From assembly GCA_963803545.1 (NCBI GenBank), contig CAWDMX010000004.1, forward strand, positions 620,001 to 684,000: a stretch of DNA of 64,000 nt, read 5' to 3'. The position numbers were made by a program, and so were the translations under genes. The notes below the pieces were generated by a model, which did no database searches, was not told the origin of the DNA, and worked only from the letters and a program-made list of their open reading frames with translations. The number at the start of each line of letters is the position of its first letter. The first letter of the stretch is position 1. Shown piece by piece: positions 55,073 to 64,000 of this stretch. This stretch comes from Legionella_C sp963803545. GTDB lineage: Bacteria; Pseudomonadota; Gammaproteobacteria; Legionellales; Legionellaceae.

Positions 55073-55645
55073 ATGGATAAAAAATTTAATGATTTACTTG
55101 CCACGGCTAGAGACTTACCTGCCGATTACGAGCGAGAAAAGAGCAAGGGAGCCGGTTACTTTGGAGGAAGACCCAATCAAGAACGTCAAGCCGCAGCAAA
55201 GTTTGTTGCAACGATTGCCAATCACATCAAATCAAATAAAAGTCAGTATCACCTTTTAAATCCAGAGTACAAAAACAGTAATACACCTATCCTGTACAAC
55301 AAAAATATTATCCCTCATTTGAAAAATGTACTATTCGGTGCGTTTTTCTTACAAGCCATTAATGTGAGTGGTATTTATGAAGGGGCGTGGTTTACTACTG
55401 CAAAAAACAGTGCGTTGTATTCTTTGTGTTTGCAAGTATTCTCAGTAGACGCATTGAGCGACGTTCCCTTAGAAGTGCAAAAAACCAATCTTGAAAGCCT
55501 AGCGGAATACATTAACTTATTTCCTCAAGAAAAATTTTATGAAAGTAGAGATAATGCGACGGTATTAGCAGCGATTGCTAGTGAAACTGCCAAACTCGAG
55601 GAAAAGATACAGCAATCGTCCGTAAGTAGCCTGTCTCCGGCATAA
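55073..55645 (+). CDS. Orphan soluble protein; weak effector candidate
   Basis: 190 residues, no signal peptide, no membrane segment and no family recognised. The fold looks alpha-helical. The C-terminus is ETAKLEEKIQQSSVSSLSPA, a short Glu-rich helix followed by small residues, which vaguely resembles Dot/Icm signals. CTGGAGAG about 6 nt before the ATG is a good ribosome site, supporting a real gene. Function unknown. Confidence 0.6.
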   Translation: MDKKFNDLLATARDLPADYEREKSKGAGYFGGRPNQERQAAAKFVATIANHIKSNKSQYHLLNPEYKNSNTPILYNKNIIPHLKNVLFGAFFLQAINVSGIYEGAWFTTAKNSALYSLCLQVFSVDALSDVPLEVQKTNLESLAEYINLFPQEKFYESRDNATVLAAIASETAKLEEKIQQSSVSSLSPA

Positions 55646-55722
55646 TAGCTCGGTTCAATCGGTATTAAAGTTTTTTCGTAAGGTACCGCTGATAGAGGTA
55701 TACGCCTCTGTAGAGATTAATT

Positions 55723-56244
55723 ATGAAAATTACGTCAGTATCGGTCGTTTTTTTCTTCGCAGCCACTTTAGTTGGCTGCGGTACTACCTACCAACAAACA
55801 ACCGAATCCTACGATTATTCTTACGACACAATCGAATACACCCCACAAAGTAATAACCGTATTGATTATGAACAAGACACATCAGTCAAAGAAAGCTCCG
55901 TGACACTTCCCGACTCTTATCATCTAGGAACCTATCATGCCCCAACACCGGCTAAGGTACAGGATAAAAATTGGATAAGCAGTCAGAATCCCTATGGTTA
56001 TACCATTGAGGTGGCTGATGGTGATAAACCTATTGCTGTTGCCAACCGTTTAGCACAGGTCCCCAAAAGCGACCGCAGCGCCGAGATAAAATACCAGCGA
56101 AATGGTAAAGCCTATTACAAGGCAGTTTTTGGCAGCTACCAAAATAAAGAGCAAGCAGAAAGTGCATTGCACCAACTGCCTGCTGCAATCAAACAGGATG
56201 CGCGCATTAAGAATTGGAGTTCTATCCAAGGCACACTAGATTAG
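55723..56244 (+). CDS. SPOR-domain lipoprotein
   Basis: 173 residues. Lipoprotein signal MKITSVSVVFFFAATLVGC (lipobox LVGC), an extended Tyr/Ser/Thr/Glu-rich linker, and a C-terminal SPOR-type repeat (GYTIEVADGDKPIAVANRL, YKAVFGSYQNKEQAESAL). SPOR domains bind denuded septal peptidoglycan, so it should sit in the outer membrane at division sites. Comparable to RlpA- or DedD-like proteins but shorter than either. Confidence 0.82.
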   Translation: MKITSVSVVFFFAATLVGCGTTYQQTTESYDYSYDTIEYTPQSNNRIDYEQDTSVKESSVTLPDSYHLGTYHAPTPAKVQDKNWISSQNPYGYTIEVADGDKPIAVANRLAQVPKSDRSAEIKYQRNGKAYYKAVFGSYQNKEQAESALHQLPAAIKQDARIKNWSSIQGTLD

Positions 56245-56341
56245 TGTGCCCGAGTGCTTTGCTTACAAATAGCGAAGCACTGAGGACATTGCGCCAATCA
56301 TCAGTACTACTCTATCAAAAGTACCTTGTAATTACTCTTTT

Positions 56342-57232
56342 TTATAAAATCCAATCGTTTAAAGAAATACCAATACCGGCACTGGTTGTACGATGATTGT
56401 ATTCAATCAAGCTCTGCCCGTATCCATTAAAAAACTGGCCAAATACGGAAAAAGATTTTAAAGCAGGATAGGACAACGTTACCTGGACAAAACCCCTTTT
56501 AAACCCACTTTCAATATTTTGAACTTCAACGGCGGCTTTTAACTTGTCAATTTTGTAGGCAAGTAAAACGTTTTCGTACCCAAGAAAATGAACAATATCC
56601 GGATTGTGCAGATCACTTGATTCTGCTTGGTCAATTAAGGCCCAACCTCGGATGTGCGCCAACCAATTGCTACCTGAAAGATTGAACTGTAAAAAAGCCC
56701 TGTTCCAACTGCGCTCTAAAGAGCCGCCTCGACCGTTAGATTGATGATTAACCCCTAAGAGCGCGGAAAAAAAGGGATTAAAATAATTTTCAAAAAATAA
56801 TTCTGGTTCGTAATTTGTTTCACGAAAATACTGAGATTTTGCATAAACCTGCCAATACATCAACTGAGTGTAGGCAAAATTTAACGCCAAGGGTTCTTCT
56901 TTTATTAAATGATGAATTATAGGGACTAAAAAGCTAATTTGCGCTTTTAATTCCTCATTTTTAATAGCTTGATTATTTGGTGTGTTTCCTAAATAAATTG
57001 TTTGATAGGGACTTCCTGTATAATAGTAAGGCATTAGGTAGTTTGGTCGGTATAAATTCACTAAATTCGGGTTGTTTTCGGTTTTCTGCCGGTCGTCAAT
57101 TTTTTTAGACAACACCGTATTATCGGTTTTATTTTCTAAAGGCGGCGGCGTTTTTGCGTGTAACGCCAGTGGCAGAATTAAAGCCGTACCGAGCAACCAA
57201 ACTCGCCTGGCGAAAAAATTGATTGTAAACAT
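56342..57232 (-). CDS. pldA: Outer-membrane phospholipase A
   Basis: About 296 residues from the ATG at 57232 (GAGG about 8 nt upstream; a frame 11 codons longer is less likely). Signal peptide MFTINFFARRVWLLGTALILPLALHA, then a 12-strand barrel. The OMPLA active-site strand reads NHQSNGRGGSLERSWNR with catalytic His and Ser in the HxSNG arrangement; calcium-dependent when dimeric. Hydrolyses phospholipids that reach the outer leaflet. Ends in DWIL, a barrel-type terminus. Confidence 0.92.
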   Translation of the reverse strand: MFTINFFARRVWLLGTALILPLALHAKTPPPLENKTDNTVLSKKIDDRQKTENNPNLVNLYRPNYLMPYYYTGSPYQTIYLGNTPNNQAIKNEELKAQISFLVPIIHHLIKEEPLALNFAYTQLMYWQVYAKSQYFRETNYEPELFFENYFNPFFSALLGVNHQSNGRGGSLERSWNRAFLQFNLSGSNWLAHIRGWALIDQAESSDLHNPDIVHFLGYENVLLAYKIDKLKAAVEVQNIESGFKRGFVQVTLSYPALKSFSVFGQFFNGYGQSLIEYNHRTTSAGIGISLNDWIL

Positions 57233-57307
57233 GAAAAGAGCCTCATCAATAAAAATCGCCATCATACACTAAGTTATTGCTTTAATTGAATGAAATTACA
57301 CAAATAA

Positions 57308-58666
57308 TTAAGAGCGTATGCGCAACAAATAATACAACCGCGCTACCACTAAAAAAGCGCCCACAATCATTCCAACGATAAGGCCCCACCACACCCCAAC
57401 ACCCCCACCGTGCAGGAGAAAAGCAAAACAATAAGCGCTTGTTAACCCGACAAACCAAAGTGCAATCAAATTAGCTTTCATCACAAAACTAGTATCTTTC
57501 AACCCCCGCAGGGCGCCTGAGCCTATAATTCGAACGTTCTCAAAAAGAAGTAGTAAAGCGCATACGGCAAACAGCTGTGAAGTCTGTTGGACTAAAAACA
57601 AGTTTTTTGCGTTGTGTATATCCACATCAATGCTTATAAACCAATGGGGGACTAGATAAAAGCATAAGGCTATTGCACAGTTACCTAAAAATCCTAATAG
57701 CATACCTGCACTGATTATATTCAATAAATTATGGGGCGATTGTTCTCCTACAGCATGGCCTAATCGAATACAAACCGACTGAGCCATTGCAAATACAAGT
57801 GGAATAACAAATGTTAGGTACTGCATTACTATTTGATGAGCCGCCAGGATAGTCGTGCCAAACTGCGCTATCCAAAAAGCAACAAATGCAAAGGTACTAA
57901 TTTCAATTACCTGTGAAAATCCAATTGGTATGCCTAACTTTAAAATTTCGTAGGTGAAAGCCCATCTGAGTTGTAAATTGGAAAAAATGGCGTATTGCGT
58001 AAATCTTTTAGCACATGCCAAATAAACCAAAAGACTTAGTGCGGTAATTGTATACGTAATAGCAAAGCCATAGCCAACACCGGCAATACCGCATTGGGGA
58101 AGGCCGGCTTTACCAAAAATCAACAAGTAGATTATTGGTATTTCAATGGGCACAACTAAGATGCTTATTATTAAAACAATTTTACCAAGTCCTACCGCCG
58201 CTAAAAAGTGTTCGCATACAATCAAAATCATGAGACCGGGGATGGTCCAAGTTAGCGCTAAAATATAATCGCTAGATTGATGGAGCACCGAGGGCGGCTG
58301 ATGGTTGAGATAGAGCAGGTAGTGGGATAACAGTAATAATACAATTATAGGTATCGACATAATTATACTTAAAATTAATCCTTGCCCCATAGTTTGACTC
58401 GTGGCCGTATAATTTTTAGCACCGTATTGATGCGACACTAATACACCAATACTATTTAGAATTCCAAAGAAAAAAACGGATAAGGTAAGCCAGCTTGAGG
58501 CCACCAAGACACTCGCCGCTAATGCATCCTCACCAAGACGCGCTACCATAGCCGTGCCAATAAAACCACTGCTCGCATAAATTAATTGCGAAGCTACAAG
58601 AGGAATGCCCAAATTAGCAACTCTAGTCACCTCGCTAATAAACGCTGTCCGTGTTTTAGTTTTCAT
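57308..58666 (-). CDS. MATE-family multidrug/cation antiporter
   Basis: 452 residues with twelve predicted membrane helices in two MatE halves (for example LGIPLVASQLIYASSGFIGT in the first, LGIPIGFSQVIEISTFAFV in the second). NorM-type exporters use sodium or proton gradients to expel drugs and metabolites. Substrate unknown. About 60 bp downstream of the katE end, with a hairpin between, so transcribed separately. Confidence 0.9.
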   Translation of the reverse strand: MKTKTRTAFISEVTRVANLGIPLVASQLIYASSGFIGTAMVARLGEDALAASVLVASSWLTLSVFFFGILNSIGVLVSHQYGAKNYTATSQTMGQGLILSIIMSIPIIVLLLLSHYLLYLNHQPPSVLHQSSDYILALTWTIPGLMILIVCEHFLAAVGLGKIVLIISILVVPIEIPIIYLLIFGKAGLPQCGIAGVGYGFAITYTITALSLLVYLACAKRFTQYAIFSNLQLRWAFTYEILKLGIPIGFSQVIEISTFAFVAFWIAQFGTTILAAHQIVMQYLTFVIPLVFAMAQSVCIRLGHAVGEQSPHNLLNIISAGMLLGFLGNCAIALCFYLVPHWFISIDVDIHNAKNLFLVQQTSQLFAVCALLLLFENVRIIGSGALRGLKDTSFVMKANLIALWFVGLTSAYCFAFLLHGGGVGVWWGLIVGMIVGAFLVVARLYYLLRIRS

Positions 58667-58686
58667 GAGTTATTTAAAACCTTGGT

Positions 58687-58715
58687 AAAATCCACATCGT
58701 ATTAATGTGGATTTT
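58687..58715 (-). terminator. Terminator hairpin after the catalase gene
   Basis: AAAATCCACAT (58687-58697) and ATGTGGATTTT (58705-58715), perfect 11-bp arms with a 7-nt loop, just after the katE stop. On the minus strand the stem ends in GGATTTTA, giving a short T-run. Confidence 0.7.
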
Positions 58716-58724
58716 TAGGGGAAG

Positions 58725-60812
58725 TTATCGCTGCCAGAACCGTAATTCTTTACACGCATTAACAAAGTTTTGCACCGATTCCTGCTGATCTAGTTTATAA
58801 AACCCTTTATCAATAGTGTTAATAAGTGGGTGCTTTTTAAGGCCTTCAGCGAAACTTTCACTATAGGCAATAAACTTATTATGCAGATAGGCATCCGTTA
58901 TAAACTCATGCACCTTAGGGTTTTTGGTGAACGGCTCATCACTGTTGGCACTAATTAAGGCTATTGCATCAAAAAGAACCGAGGGGGCGCCCCCTATTTT
59001 TTCATGCACGGCGAGCACTTTTTTGTTATCAAGCTCTACCCCGCCCACATTTTGGGCAATAATAGTGTAGCTTGCTCCATTTTGCTCAATTTTTTTACAC
59101 AAATTATCGGTTAGTGAGGCACTCGCCTTATTACCAACCATAATACCAACTTTTCGACCGGCAAAACTATCGTGCCCGCTGCTCAAAATGCTTAGCTTTG
59201 GCGATAACATGAGGTCCATCATTGTAGGCCGGGCGGCTTGGCAGGCCGTAGGAATGTTATGTATGCCCAATCCTTTTGCAACCTGAGTTGCCAATTCTTT
59301 ATCAATATTAAGAAGGTGGGCCACCATGCGCACTCTAATGTCAACCTTCTCTACTTTGCTTAACTCAAACACCAGCGCATCCACTACATGCTGCTGTTCA
59401 ATTGCGTTTTGGCTCTTAAAAAACTGGCGAGCCTGGCTGTAATGATCGGCAAATTTTTCAGGACGGGCGCGTAATTTGTCAGCGTCTATAGATTCAGGAT
59501 GCGAACGAAACCCACGCGTCGGATTCTCACGAGGTCCTTCACCCCAAGAATTAGGACTGTAGTTAGCACGGCCTACTGGGTTTTGGAACGCCATCTGACC
59601 GTCTTGTTGAAAGTGAGCAAAGGGACATTTCGGAGCGTTGATGGGTAAATGCGTAAAATTTGTGCTTCCCAAACGCTTTAACTGGGTGTCTAAATACGAA
59701 AAATTTCTGCCTTGTAATAATGGATCGTTCGTAAAATCAATTCCGGGCACAATATTTTGCGTGCAAAAAGCAACTTGTTCGGTTTCCGCAAAAAAATTAT
59801 CAACGCAACGATCTAGTACTAACCGCCCCACTATTTTTATGGGTACCAGTTCCTCTGGAATTAATTTAGTAGCATCTAAAACATCAAAGTCGTAATCCTG
59901 GGCAAATTTTTCATCAAAAAGTTGCAGCCCAAGCTCCCACTCCGGGAAATTACCACTTTTTATGGACTCCCATAAATCGCGACGGTGGTAGTCTGGGTCT
60001 GCTCCATTTATTTTAACCGCCTCATCCCAAAGCACCGATTGCATGCCCAACTTTGGCTTCCAGTGAAACTTAACCAACATCGTCTTACCTGCAGCATTGA
60101 TTAAACGAAACGTATGAACGCCAAAACCTTCCATAAACCGTAGGGAACGTGGAATAGTTCTATCGGACATTATCCACATAATCGTATGCATGCTTTCAGG
60201 AGTTAAAGATATGAAATCCCAAAAATTATCGTGAGCCGTTTGGGCTTGTGGAAACCCTCGGTCCGGTTCGGCTTTAGCCGCATGAATAAGGTCGGGAAAT
60301 TTTATAGCGTCTTGAATAAAAAATACGGGTATATTATTACCTACAATGTCCCAATTACCTTCCTCTGTGTATAATTTAACCGCAAAACCACGAACATCGC
60401 GCGCCAAATCAACCGAGCCTTTATTACCGGCTACCGTAGAAAAACGGACAAATGCAGGCGTTTTTCTTCCTTTTTCTTGAAATAAATGCGCGCTTGTTAT
60501 CTCTGATAAAGACTCGTAGGCCTCAAAGTAACCATGAGCCCCGTAACCCCGGGCATGCACTACACGCTCAGGAATTCGTTCGTGATCAAAATGAAATAGT
60601 TTTTCCCGCAAAACAAAATCTTCAAGCAATACAGGACCACCGCGCCCAGCTTTCAAACTGTTTTGATCGTCGGAAATAGGTATGCCTTGTTGGGTTGTAA
60701 GTGTAGGCTGGTTGTTTGTCGCCTGATGAAAGTCGCCCCCCGAACCCATGGTCATTTTTTCATCGTGAAACTGTTTTTCTGTACGAACTGAATCATCCTT
60801 AATTGTAGTCAT
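58725..60812 (-). CDS. katE: Large-subunit catalase HPII
   Basis: 695 residues from the ATG at 60812 (AAAGGAG, 5-nt spacer; an upstream GTG/ATG frame would overlap dnaQ). Haem catalase of the large clade: distal His in RVVHARGYGAHG, Asn in DIVGNNIPVFFIQD, proximal Tyr in GRNFSYLDTQ. After about residue 540 a C-terminal DJ-1/PfpI-like domain follows (KVGIMVGNKASAS, APSVLFDAIALISA), as in E. coli KatE. Destroys hydrogen peroxide. Confidence 0.95.
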   Translation of the reverse strand: MTTIKDDSVRTEKQFHDEKMTMGSGGDFHQATNNQPTLTTQQGIPISDDQNSLKAGRGGPVLLEDFVLREKLFHFDHERIPERVVHARGYGAHGYFEAYESLSEITSAHLFQEKGRKTPAFVRFSTVAGNKGSVDLARDVRGFAVKLYTEEGNWDIVGNNIPVFFIQDAIKFPDLIHAAKAEPDRGFPQAQTAHDNFWDFISLTPESMHTIMWIMSDRTIPRSLRFMEGFGVHTFRLINAAGKTMLVKFHWKPKLGMQSVLWDEAVKINGADPDYHRRDLWESIKSGNFPEWELGLQLFDEKFAQDYDFDVLDATKLIPEELVPIKIVGRLVLDRCVDNFFAETEQVAFCTQNIVPGIDFTNDPLLQGRNFSYLDTQLKRLGSTNFTHLPINAPKCPFAHFQQDGQMAFQNPVGRANYSPNSWGEGPRENPTRGFRSHPESIDADKLRARPEKFADHYSQARQFFKSQNAIEQQHVVDALVFELSKVEKVDIRVRMVAHLLNIDKELATQVAKGLGIHNIPTACQAARPTMMDLMLSPKLSILSSGHDSFAGRKVGIMVGNKASASLTDNLCKKIEQNGASYTIIAQNVGGVELDNKKVLAVHEKIGGAPSVLFDAIALISANSDEPFTKNPKVHEFITDAYLHNKFIAYSESFAEGLKKHPLINTIDKGFYKLDQQESVQNFVNACKELRFWQR

Positions 60813-60822
60813 TGCTTCTCCT

Positions 60823-61536
60823 TTAGGTTTTTTCTGTATCAATTACCCATCTATTTACACCTGATTTTTTAACTAAAAAATTTATAAATTGCTGATGTTG
60901 TTGTTGCTCTTCATCGGAGCGGTACAGCACCGGTGAGCTACTCATTAACGGCTCACATAGAGCAATTTCTTCTGAATTTTCAACAACTTTATTAGACGGT
61001 TCTGTTTCAAATAAACGGCCCTGCCCACCGGTCATTGCCAGATATACATAGGCCAAGATTTCCGCATCTAAAAGAGCGCCGTGAAGTTGACGGTGGGAAT
61101 TATTAATATCGTAGCGTTTGCATAATGCGTCCAAACTGTTGCGTTGGCCGGGATGCTTGTTTCGAGCCACAGCAAGTGTGTCGTAAACGCTGCAGTAATC
61201 TTGTAATTTTTTACGGGATTTTAGCCGACCCAATTCAGCGTTAATAAAGCCAACATCAAAAGGCGCGTTATGTATAATTAATTCCGCCTTATCAATAAAG
61301 CGTATCAAATCTTGGTAAATTGCAGAAAACAGTGGTTTATCCTGCAAAAAATCAGTGCTAATGCCGTGTACACGGAAAGCGCCCTCCTCAACATCGCGTT
61401 CAGGATTAATATAAACGTGGTAGTTTTTTCCGGTAATTTTTCTATCAATAAGCTCTATGCAACCAATTTCAATTAGACGATGGCCTGCTTCGTGACTAAT
61501 TCCCGTGGTTTCTGTATCAAGTACTATCTGTCGCAT
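60823..61536 (-). CDS. dnaQ: DNA polymerase III epsilon subunit (3'-5' proofreading exonuclease)
   Basis: 237 residues. DEDDh exonuclease motifs: LDTETTG (Exo I), HNAPFDVGFIN (Exo II), HGALLDAEILAYVY (Exo III, with the His and last Asp). The C-terminal tail binds the polymerase alpha subunit. It overlaps rnhA by 13 nt on the same strand; the rnhA-dnaQ neighbourhood is typical of gammaproteobacteria, usually divergent in E. coli, here codirectional. Confidence 0.95.
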   Translation of the reverse strand: MRQIVLDTETTGISHEAGHRLIEIGCIELIDRKITGKNYHVYINPERDVEEGAFRVHGISTDFLQDKPLFSAIYQDLIRFIDKAELIIHNAPFDVGFINAELGRLKSRKKLQDYCSVYDTLAVARNKHPGQRNSLDALCKRYDINNSHRQLHGALLDAEILAYVYLAMTGGQGRLFETEPSNKVVENSEEIALCEPLMSSSPVLYRSDEEQQQHQQFINFLVKKSGVNRWVIDTEKT

Positions 61537-61985
61537 GCTAAGCCCACTGCCTTATTTTTCATAGAAGTAATACCTAAATTAGCCAATTCATCAGCGCGTT
61601 CATTTTCAGAATGCCCAGCGTGCGCTTTAACCCAGTGCCAATGCATCGTATGTTTAGTAACCAAACTATCCAGTTGCTGCCAGAGATCAGCATTTTTAAC
61701 CGGCTGATTTTTAGAGTTGCGCCATCCTTTCATTTTCCAGCTATGAATCCATTGCGTAATACCTTGGCGTAGGTACTGCGAGTCGGTGTATAGATTAATT
61801 TCGCAACCTCGGGTTAAAGCTTCTAAAGCTTTAATAGCTGCTGTAATTTCCATACGGTTGTTTGTGGTTAACGGCTCGCCACCGTGTATGCATTTTTCTT
61901 TATCATTAAATCGCAGTAAAGCGCCCCAGCCACCAGGGCCGGGATTGCCTTTGCACGCGCCATCTGTATAAATTTCCACTATCAT
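61524..61985 (-). CDS. rnhA: Ribonuclease HI
   Basis: 153 residues. Catalytic residues in their usual places: Asp in YTDGACKGNPGPGG, Glu in NRMEITAAIKAL, Asp in LYTDSQYL, Asp in AGHSENERADELA. Degrades RNA in RNA-DNA hybrids. Overlaps both the dehydrogenase gene upstream (4 nt) and dnaQ downstream (13 nt). Confidence 0.97.
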   Translation of the reverse strand: MIVEIYTDGACKGNPGPGGWGALLRFNDKEKCIHGGEPLTTNNRMEITAAIKALEALTRGCEINLYTDSQYLRQGITQWIHSWKMKGWRNSKNQPVKNADLWQQLDSLVTKHTMHWHWVKAHAGHSENERADELANLGITSMKNKAVGLACDR

Positions 61986-62794
61986 AAAAATAAATCTTTA
62001 AAAGGTTTAACCGAACTATCTATAGCGTAGCATTCAAAATCACGCACACCGGCCTCAATCAATACTTCTTCATCAATAAAAAAATTACCGGTAGTTTTGT
62101 CGGCGGGTTGATTGAGGATGTGAAACGCTGCATCAGCAACAATCGCAGGCTTGCGGCTAGCTTTGTATATTTCGTTTGGAAAATGCACTCGAATAGCATC
62201 CGTTGCAATAGTCGTTTTAGGCCACAGGGAATTTACCGAAATTCCCGATTTTTTAAGCTCCGCAGCAAGCCCCAAGGTACACATGCTCATTCCCATTTTA
62301 CTCATGGTGTAGGCAAGATGAGGGCCGTACCACCGCGGGTCAAACGATAAAGGCGGTGACAAGGTTAAAATGTGCGGATTAGGCGACTTTTGGAGATGCG
62401 GAATTGCCGCCTGAGAGCACGCAAAAGTTGCACGAGCATTCACGCCCTGCATCAGATCGTAGCGTTTCATTGGGGTATCAAGGGTCGCGCTCAGACTAAT
62501 TGCGCTAGCGTTGTTAATCAACACATCAAGCCTACCAAAGGTATCGATAGTTTTTTGCATGGCTTGCGCAATTTGATTTTCATCACGCACATCCACCTTT
62601 AAGGCTAATGCTTTACCGCCAAGTTGCTCAATTTCTTCGGCAACTGTATGTATAGTACCTTCAAGAGAAGCATGTTGCGAATCTGTTTTTGCAGCAACTA
62701 CAATACATGCTTTTTCTTTTGCAAAACGAAGCGCGATTTCTCGACCAATACCGCGGCTCGCGCCGGTTATAAAAATTACCCTATTGTTTGACAT
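61982..62794 (-). CDS. Short-chain dehydrogenase/reductase
   Basis: 270 residues, classical SDR: cofactor loop FITGASRGIGRE, LINNASAIS, active-site YTMSK with Tyr and Lys, LSPPLSFDP as the serine-region variant. Closest in pattern to the SDR part of hydroxysteroid dehydrogenase-like proteins (HSDL2-like). Substrate unknown. Start codon overlaps the aldehyde dehydrogenase stop (TAATG), and its stop overlaps rnhA by 4 nt: the four genes form a tight transcript. Confidence 0.88.
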   Translation of the reverse strand: MSNNRVIFITGASRGIGREIALRFAKEKACIVVAAKTDSQHASLEGTIHTVAEEIEQLGGKALALKVDVRDENQIAQAMQKTIDTFGRLDVLINNASAISLSATLDTPMKRYDLMQGVNARATFACSQAAIPHLQKSPNPHILTLSPPLSFDPRWYGPHLAYTMSKMGMSMCTLGLAAELKKSGISVNSLWPKTTIATDAIRVHFPNEIYKASRKPAIVADAAFHILNQPADKTTGNFFIDEEVLIEAGVRDFECYAIDSSVKPFKDLFL

Positions 62795-64000
62795 TAAGAA
62801 TCCTTGCGTTTAATTTTTGAAAAATAAGTGAGGTACCATGAAATTAGTCGTCCATAAGGCGGATAAAACCAGCTCGCTAACGAGTATTTTTGCTGGTAAA
62901 ACAACGCTTTATTGTGAGAAAACAAATCAAAGCCCTCTTTGCCATGGTATGCCCCAATGCCACTGTCACCAACCCCTCCAAACGGAAGGTCGTTCACGGC
63001 AATCTGCACCACCGTATCGTTTATCACCAATGACCCCGACATCGTATTATACTGCAAAAAATTAATCTCCTCTTTATTTTTTCCGAAATAATAGAGCGCC
63101 AAGGGTGCGGGTCGTTGTTTAATTAATTGCATAGCTTGTTGAAAATTGTCCGTAAAAAAAATGGGTAACAGCGGTCCAAATACCTCCTCTTGCATTACAC
63201 GCATCGCATTTGTGGCGTTAAAGATAAGCGTAATAGGAAACTTTTGAGAACGGGCTTCACGCTCACCAAACGCAACGATACGAGCACCTTTTGATTGCGC
63301 ATCTTCCACTAATTCCTGTAAGCGTTGATGATGCTTGGTTGAAATAATCGCCGTGTAATCGTTGTTATCCATACAGTTTGGAAATCGCTTGTGCACAAAA
63401 TCGCTAAATTGCTGCTCAAATTCGTGCTCGAATTTTCTGGGAATAAGACAATAATCTGGGGCAATACAGGTTTGTCCAGCATTATACAGCTTACCGATAA
63501 AAATACGTTGCCAATTTTTTAAAGCGCAATCCTCAGCAATTACCACCGGAGACTTTCCCCCCAATTCTAAAGTAATGGGAGTTAAATGAGCGCTGGCGGT
63601 TTTCATAATTGCTTTACCGACCTCTGTGGAACCTGTAAAAAGCAAATGGTCAAAAGGTAGGGCCGAAAACTCCTCAGCGCATTGGCTGTCTCCATTAACG
63701 ATGACAACGAACGCATCAAGCTGTGCTTTTTTAATAACCTTTCTAAGAAGCGACCCGGTTTCAGGTGTTAATTCTGAGCATTTAATCATGACCCTATTGC
63801 CGGCGGCCAAAGCATAAGCCAAGGGAACTATGGCTAAATATACAGGATAATTCCATGGAACGATTATACCAACAACGCCCAGTGGCTGCGGACTAATATA
63901 GGCTTTAGCGGGTTTTAAATAGAGGGGAACTCGACGTTTTTGAGGCTTCATCCAAGCTTTCAAGTTCGACCGACAATAGTCAATAGCACTAACAGCCGGA
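62794..64000 (-). CDS. Aldehyde dehydrogenase, coniferyl-aldehyde-dehydrogenase type (5' end outside window)
   Basis: At least 402 residues. The frame runs off the right edge of the window (PAVSAIDYCRSNLKAW before the first internal start), so about 70-80 N-terminal residues are missing compared with the usual 470-480. Motifs: VPWNYPVYLAI, FTGSTEVGK, catalytic Glu in TLELGGKSP, Cys in AGQTCIAPD, NDLPFGGVGDSGIG. The C-terminal extension ends in a hydrophobic segment with aromatic residues (PPYGRLISWYLTYF), as in the coniferyl/fatty aldehyde group, possibly a membrane contact. Coupled to the SDR; the two could act in sequence on an alcohol/aldehyde. Confidence 0.88.
   Translation of the reverse strand, partial: PAVSAIDYCRSNLKAWMKPQKRRVPLYLKPAKAYISPQPLGVVGIIVPWNYPVYLAIVPLAYALAAGNRVMIKCSELTPETGSLLRKVIKKAQLDAFVVIVNGDSQCAEEFSALPFDHLLFTGSTEVGKAIMKTASAHLTPITLELGGKSPVVIAEDCALKNWQRIFIGKLYNAGQTCIAPDYCLIPRKFEHEFEQQFSDFVHKRFPNCMDNNDYTAIISTKHHQRLQELVEDAQSKGARIVAFGEREARSQKFPITLIFNATNAMRVMQEEVFGPLLPIFFTDNFQQAMQLIKQRPAPLALYYFGKNKEEINFLQYNTMSGSLVINDTVVQIAVNDLPFGGVGDSGIGAYHGKEGFDLFSHNKALFYQQKYSLASWFYPPYGRLISWYLTYFSKIKRKDS

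Noticed and set aside
1..64000. CRISPR array or toxin-antitoxin locus
   Set aside because: No regularly spaced repeats and no cas or typical TA gene pair were found; the YgfX-like protein is better explained by its sdhE context.

Overview
The window looks like the chromosome of a low-GC gammaproteobacterium of the Legionellales type (Legionella/Coxiella relatives), probably host-associated. Housekeeping content is gammaproteobacterial: tolQRAB next to ruvB, sdhE-ygfX facing ygfZ, ribF-ileS-lspA, rpsB-tsf-pyrH-frr, rnhA-dnaQ, pldA and astA. The lifestyle inference rests on a phosphatidylcholine synthase (which uses free choline) and on several large orphan proteins with hydrophobic hairpins, some ending in acidic tails that resemble Dot/Icm 'E-block' secretion signals. 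No secretion-system genes lie in the window, so effector status is inference.

Layout. 0.1-6.9 kb: an aldehyde dehydrogenase, phosphatidylcholine synthase, two small exported or membrane proteins, a thioredoxin-like protein, an NAD-binding epimerase, a TspO protein and an alpha/beta hydrolase. 6.9-7.4 kb: an intergenic region with three DnaA-box-like sites, then tRNA-Ser(GGA). 7.4-12.1 kb: a decayed region with a frameshifted gene, a truncated IS481 transposase, an IS5-like element split by an IS407-group IS3 element (4-bp target duplication), and the orphaned hydrophobic C-terminus of another gene. 12.2-14.0 kb: a metallophosphoesterase with a C-terminal membrane hairpin. 14.0-20.9 kb: S1/P1 nuclease, tolBARQ without pal, ruvB, ygfX, sdhE and, divergently, ygfZ. 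21.3-23.5 kb: a 740-residue orphan protein. 23.5-30.4 kb: a tightly packed leftward run ribF-ileS-lspA-aroB-aroC, plus a universal stress protein. 31-35 kb: frr, pyrH, tsf and rpsB with an rpsB leader hairpin and an rpsB-tsf intergenic hairpin, then tRNA-Ser(GCT) and tRNA-Arg(ACG).

35.4-42.7 kb is accessory: a secreted protein, a multi-pass protein with an acidic tail, a frameshifted IS110 transposase, a second copy of the IS407-like element in inverted orientation, a hairpin protein, crcB, and a gene broken by a single-base frameshift. 42.7-53.0 kb holds an RND pump (membrane fusion protein and AcrB-type transporter), an A-PCP-C nonribosomal peptide synthetase, an M20 hydrolase and an AstA-type acyltransferase. 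53.1-64 kb carries a secreted subtilase, an orphan protein, a SPOR lipoprotein, phospholipase A (pldA), a MATE transporter, a large catalase with a DJ-1-like C-terminal domain, dnaQ, rnhA, a short-chain dehydrogenase and an aldehyde dehydrogenase cut by the window edge.

The least explained parts are the orphan hairpin/E-block proteins, the synthetase neighbourhood, and the nested insertion sequences that seem to have split one member of the hairpin group.
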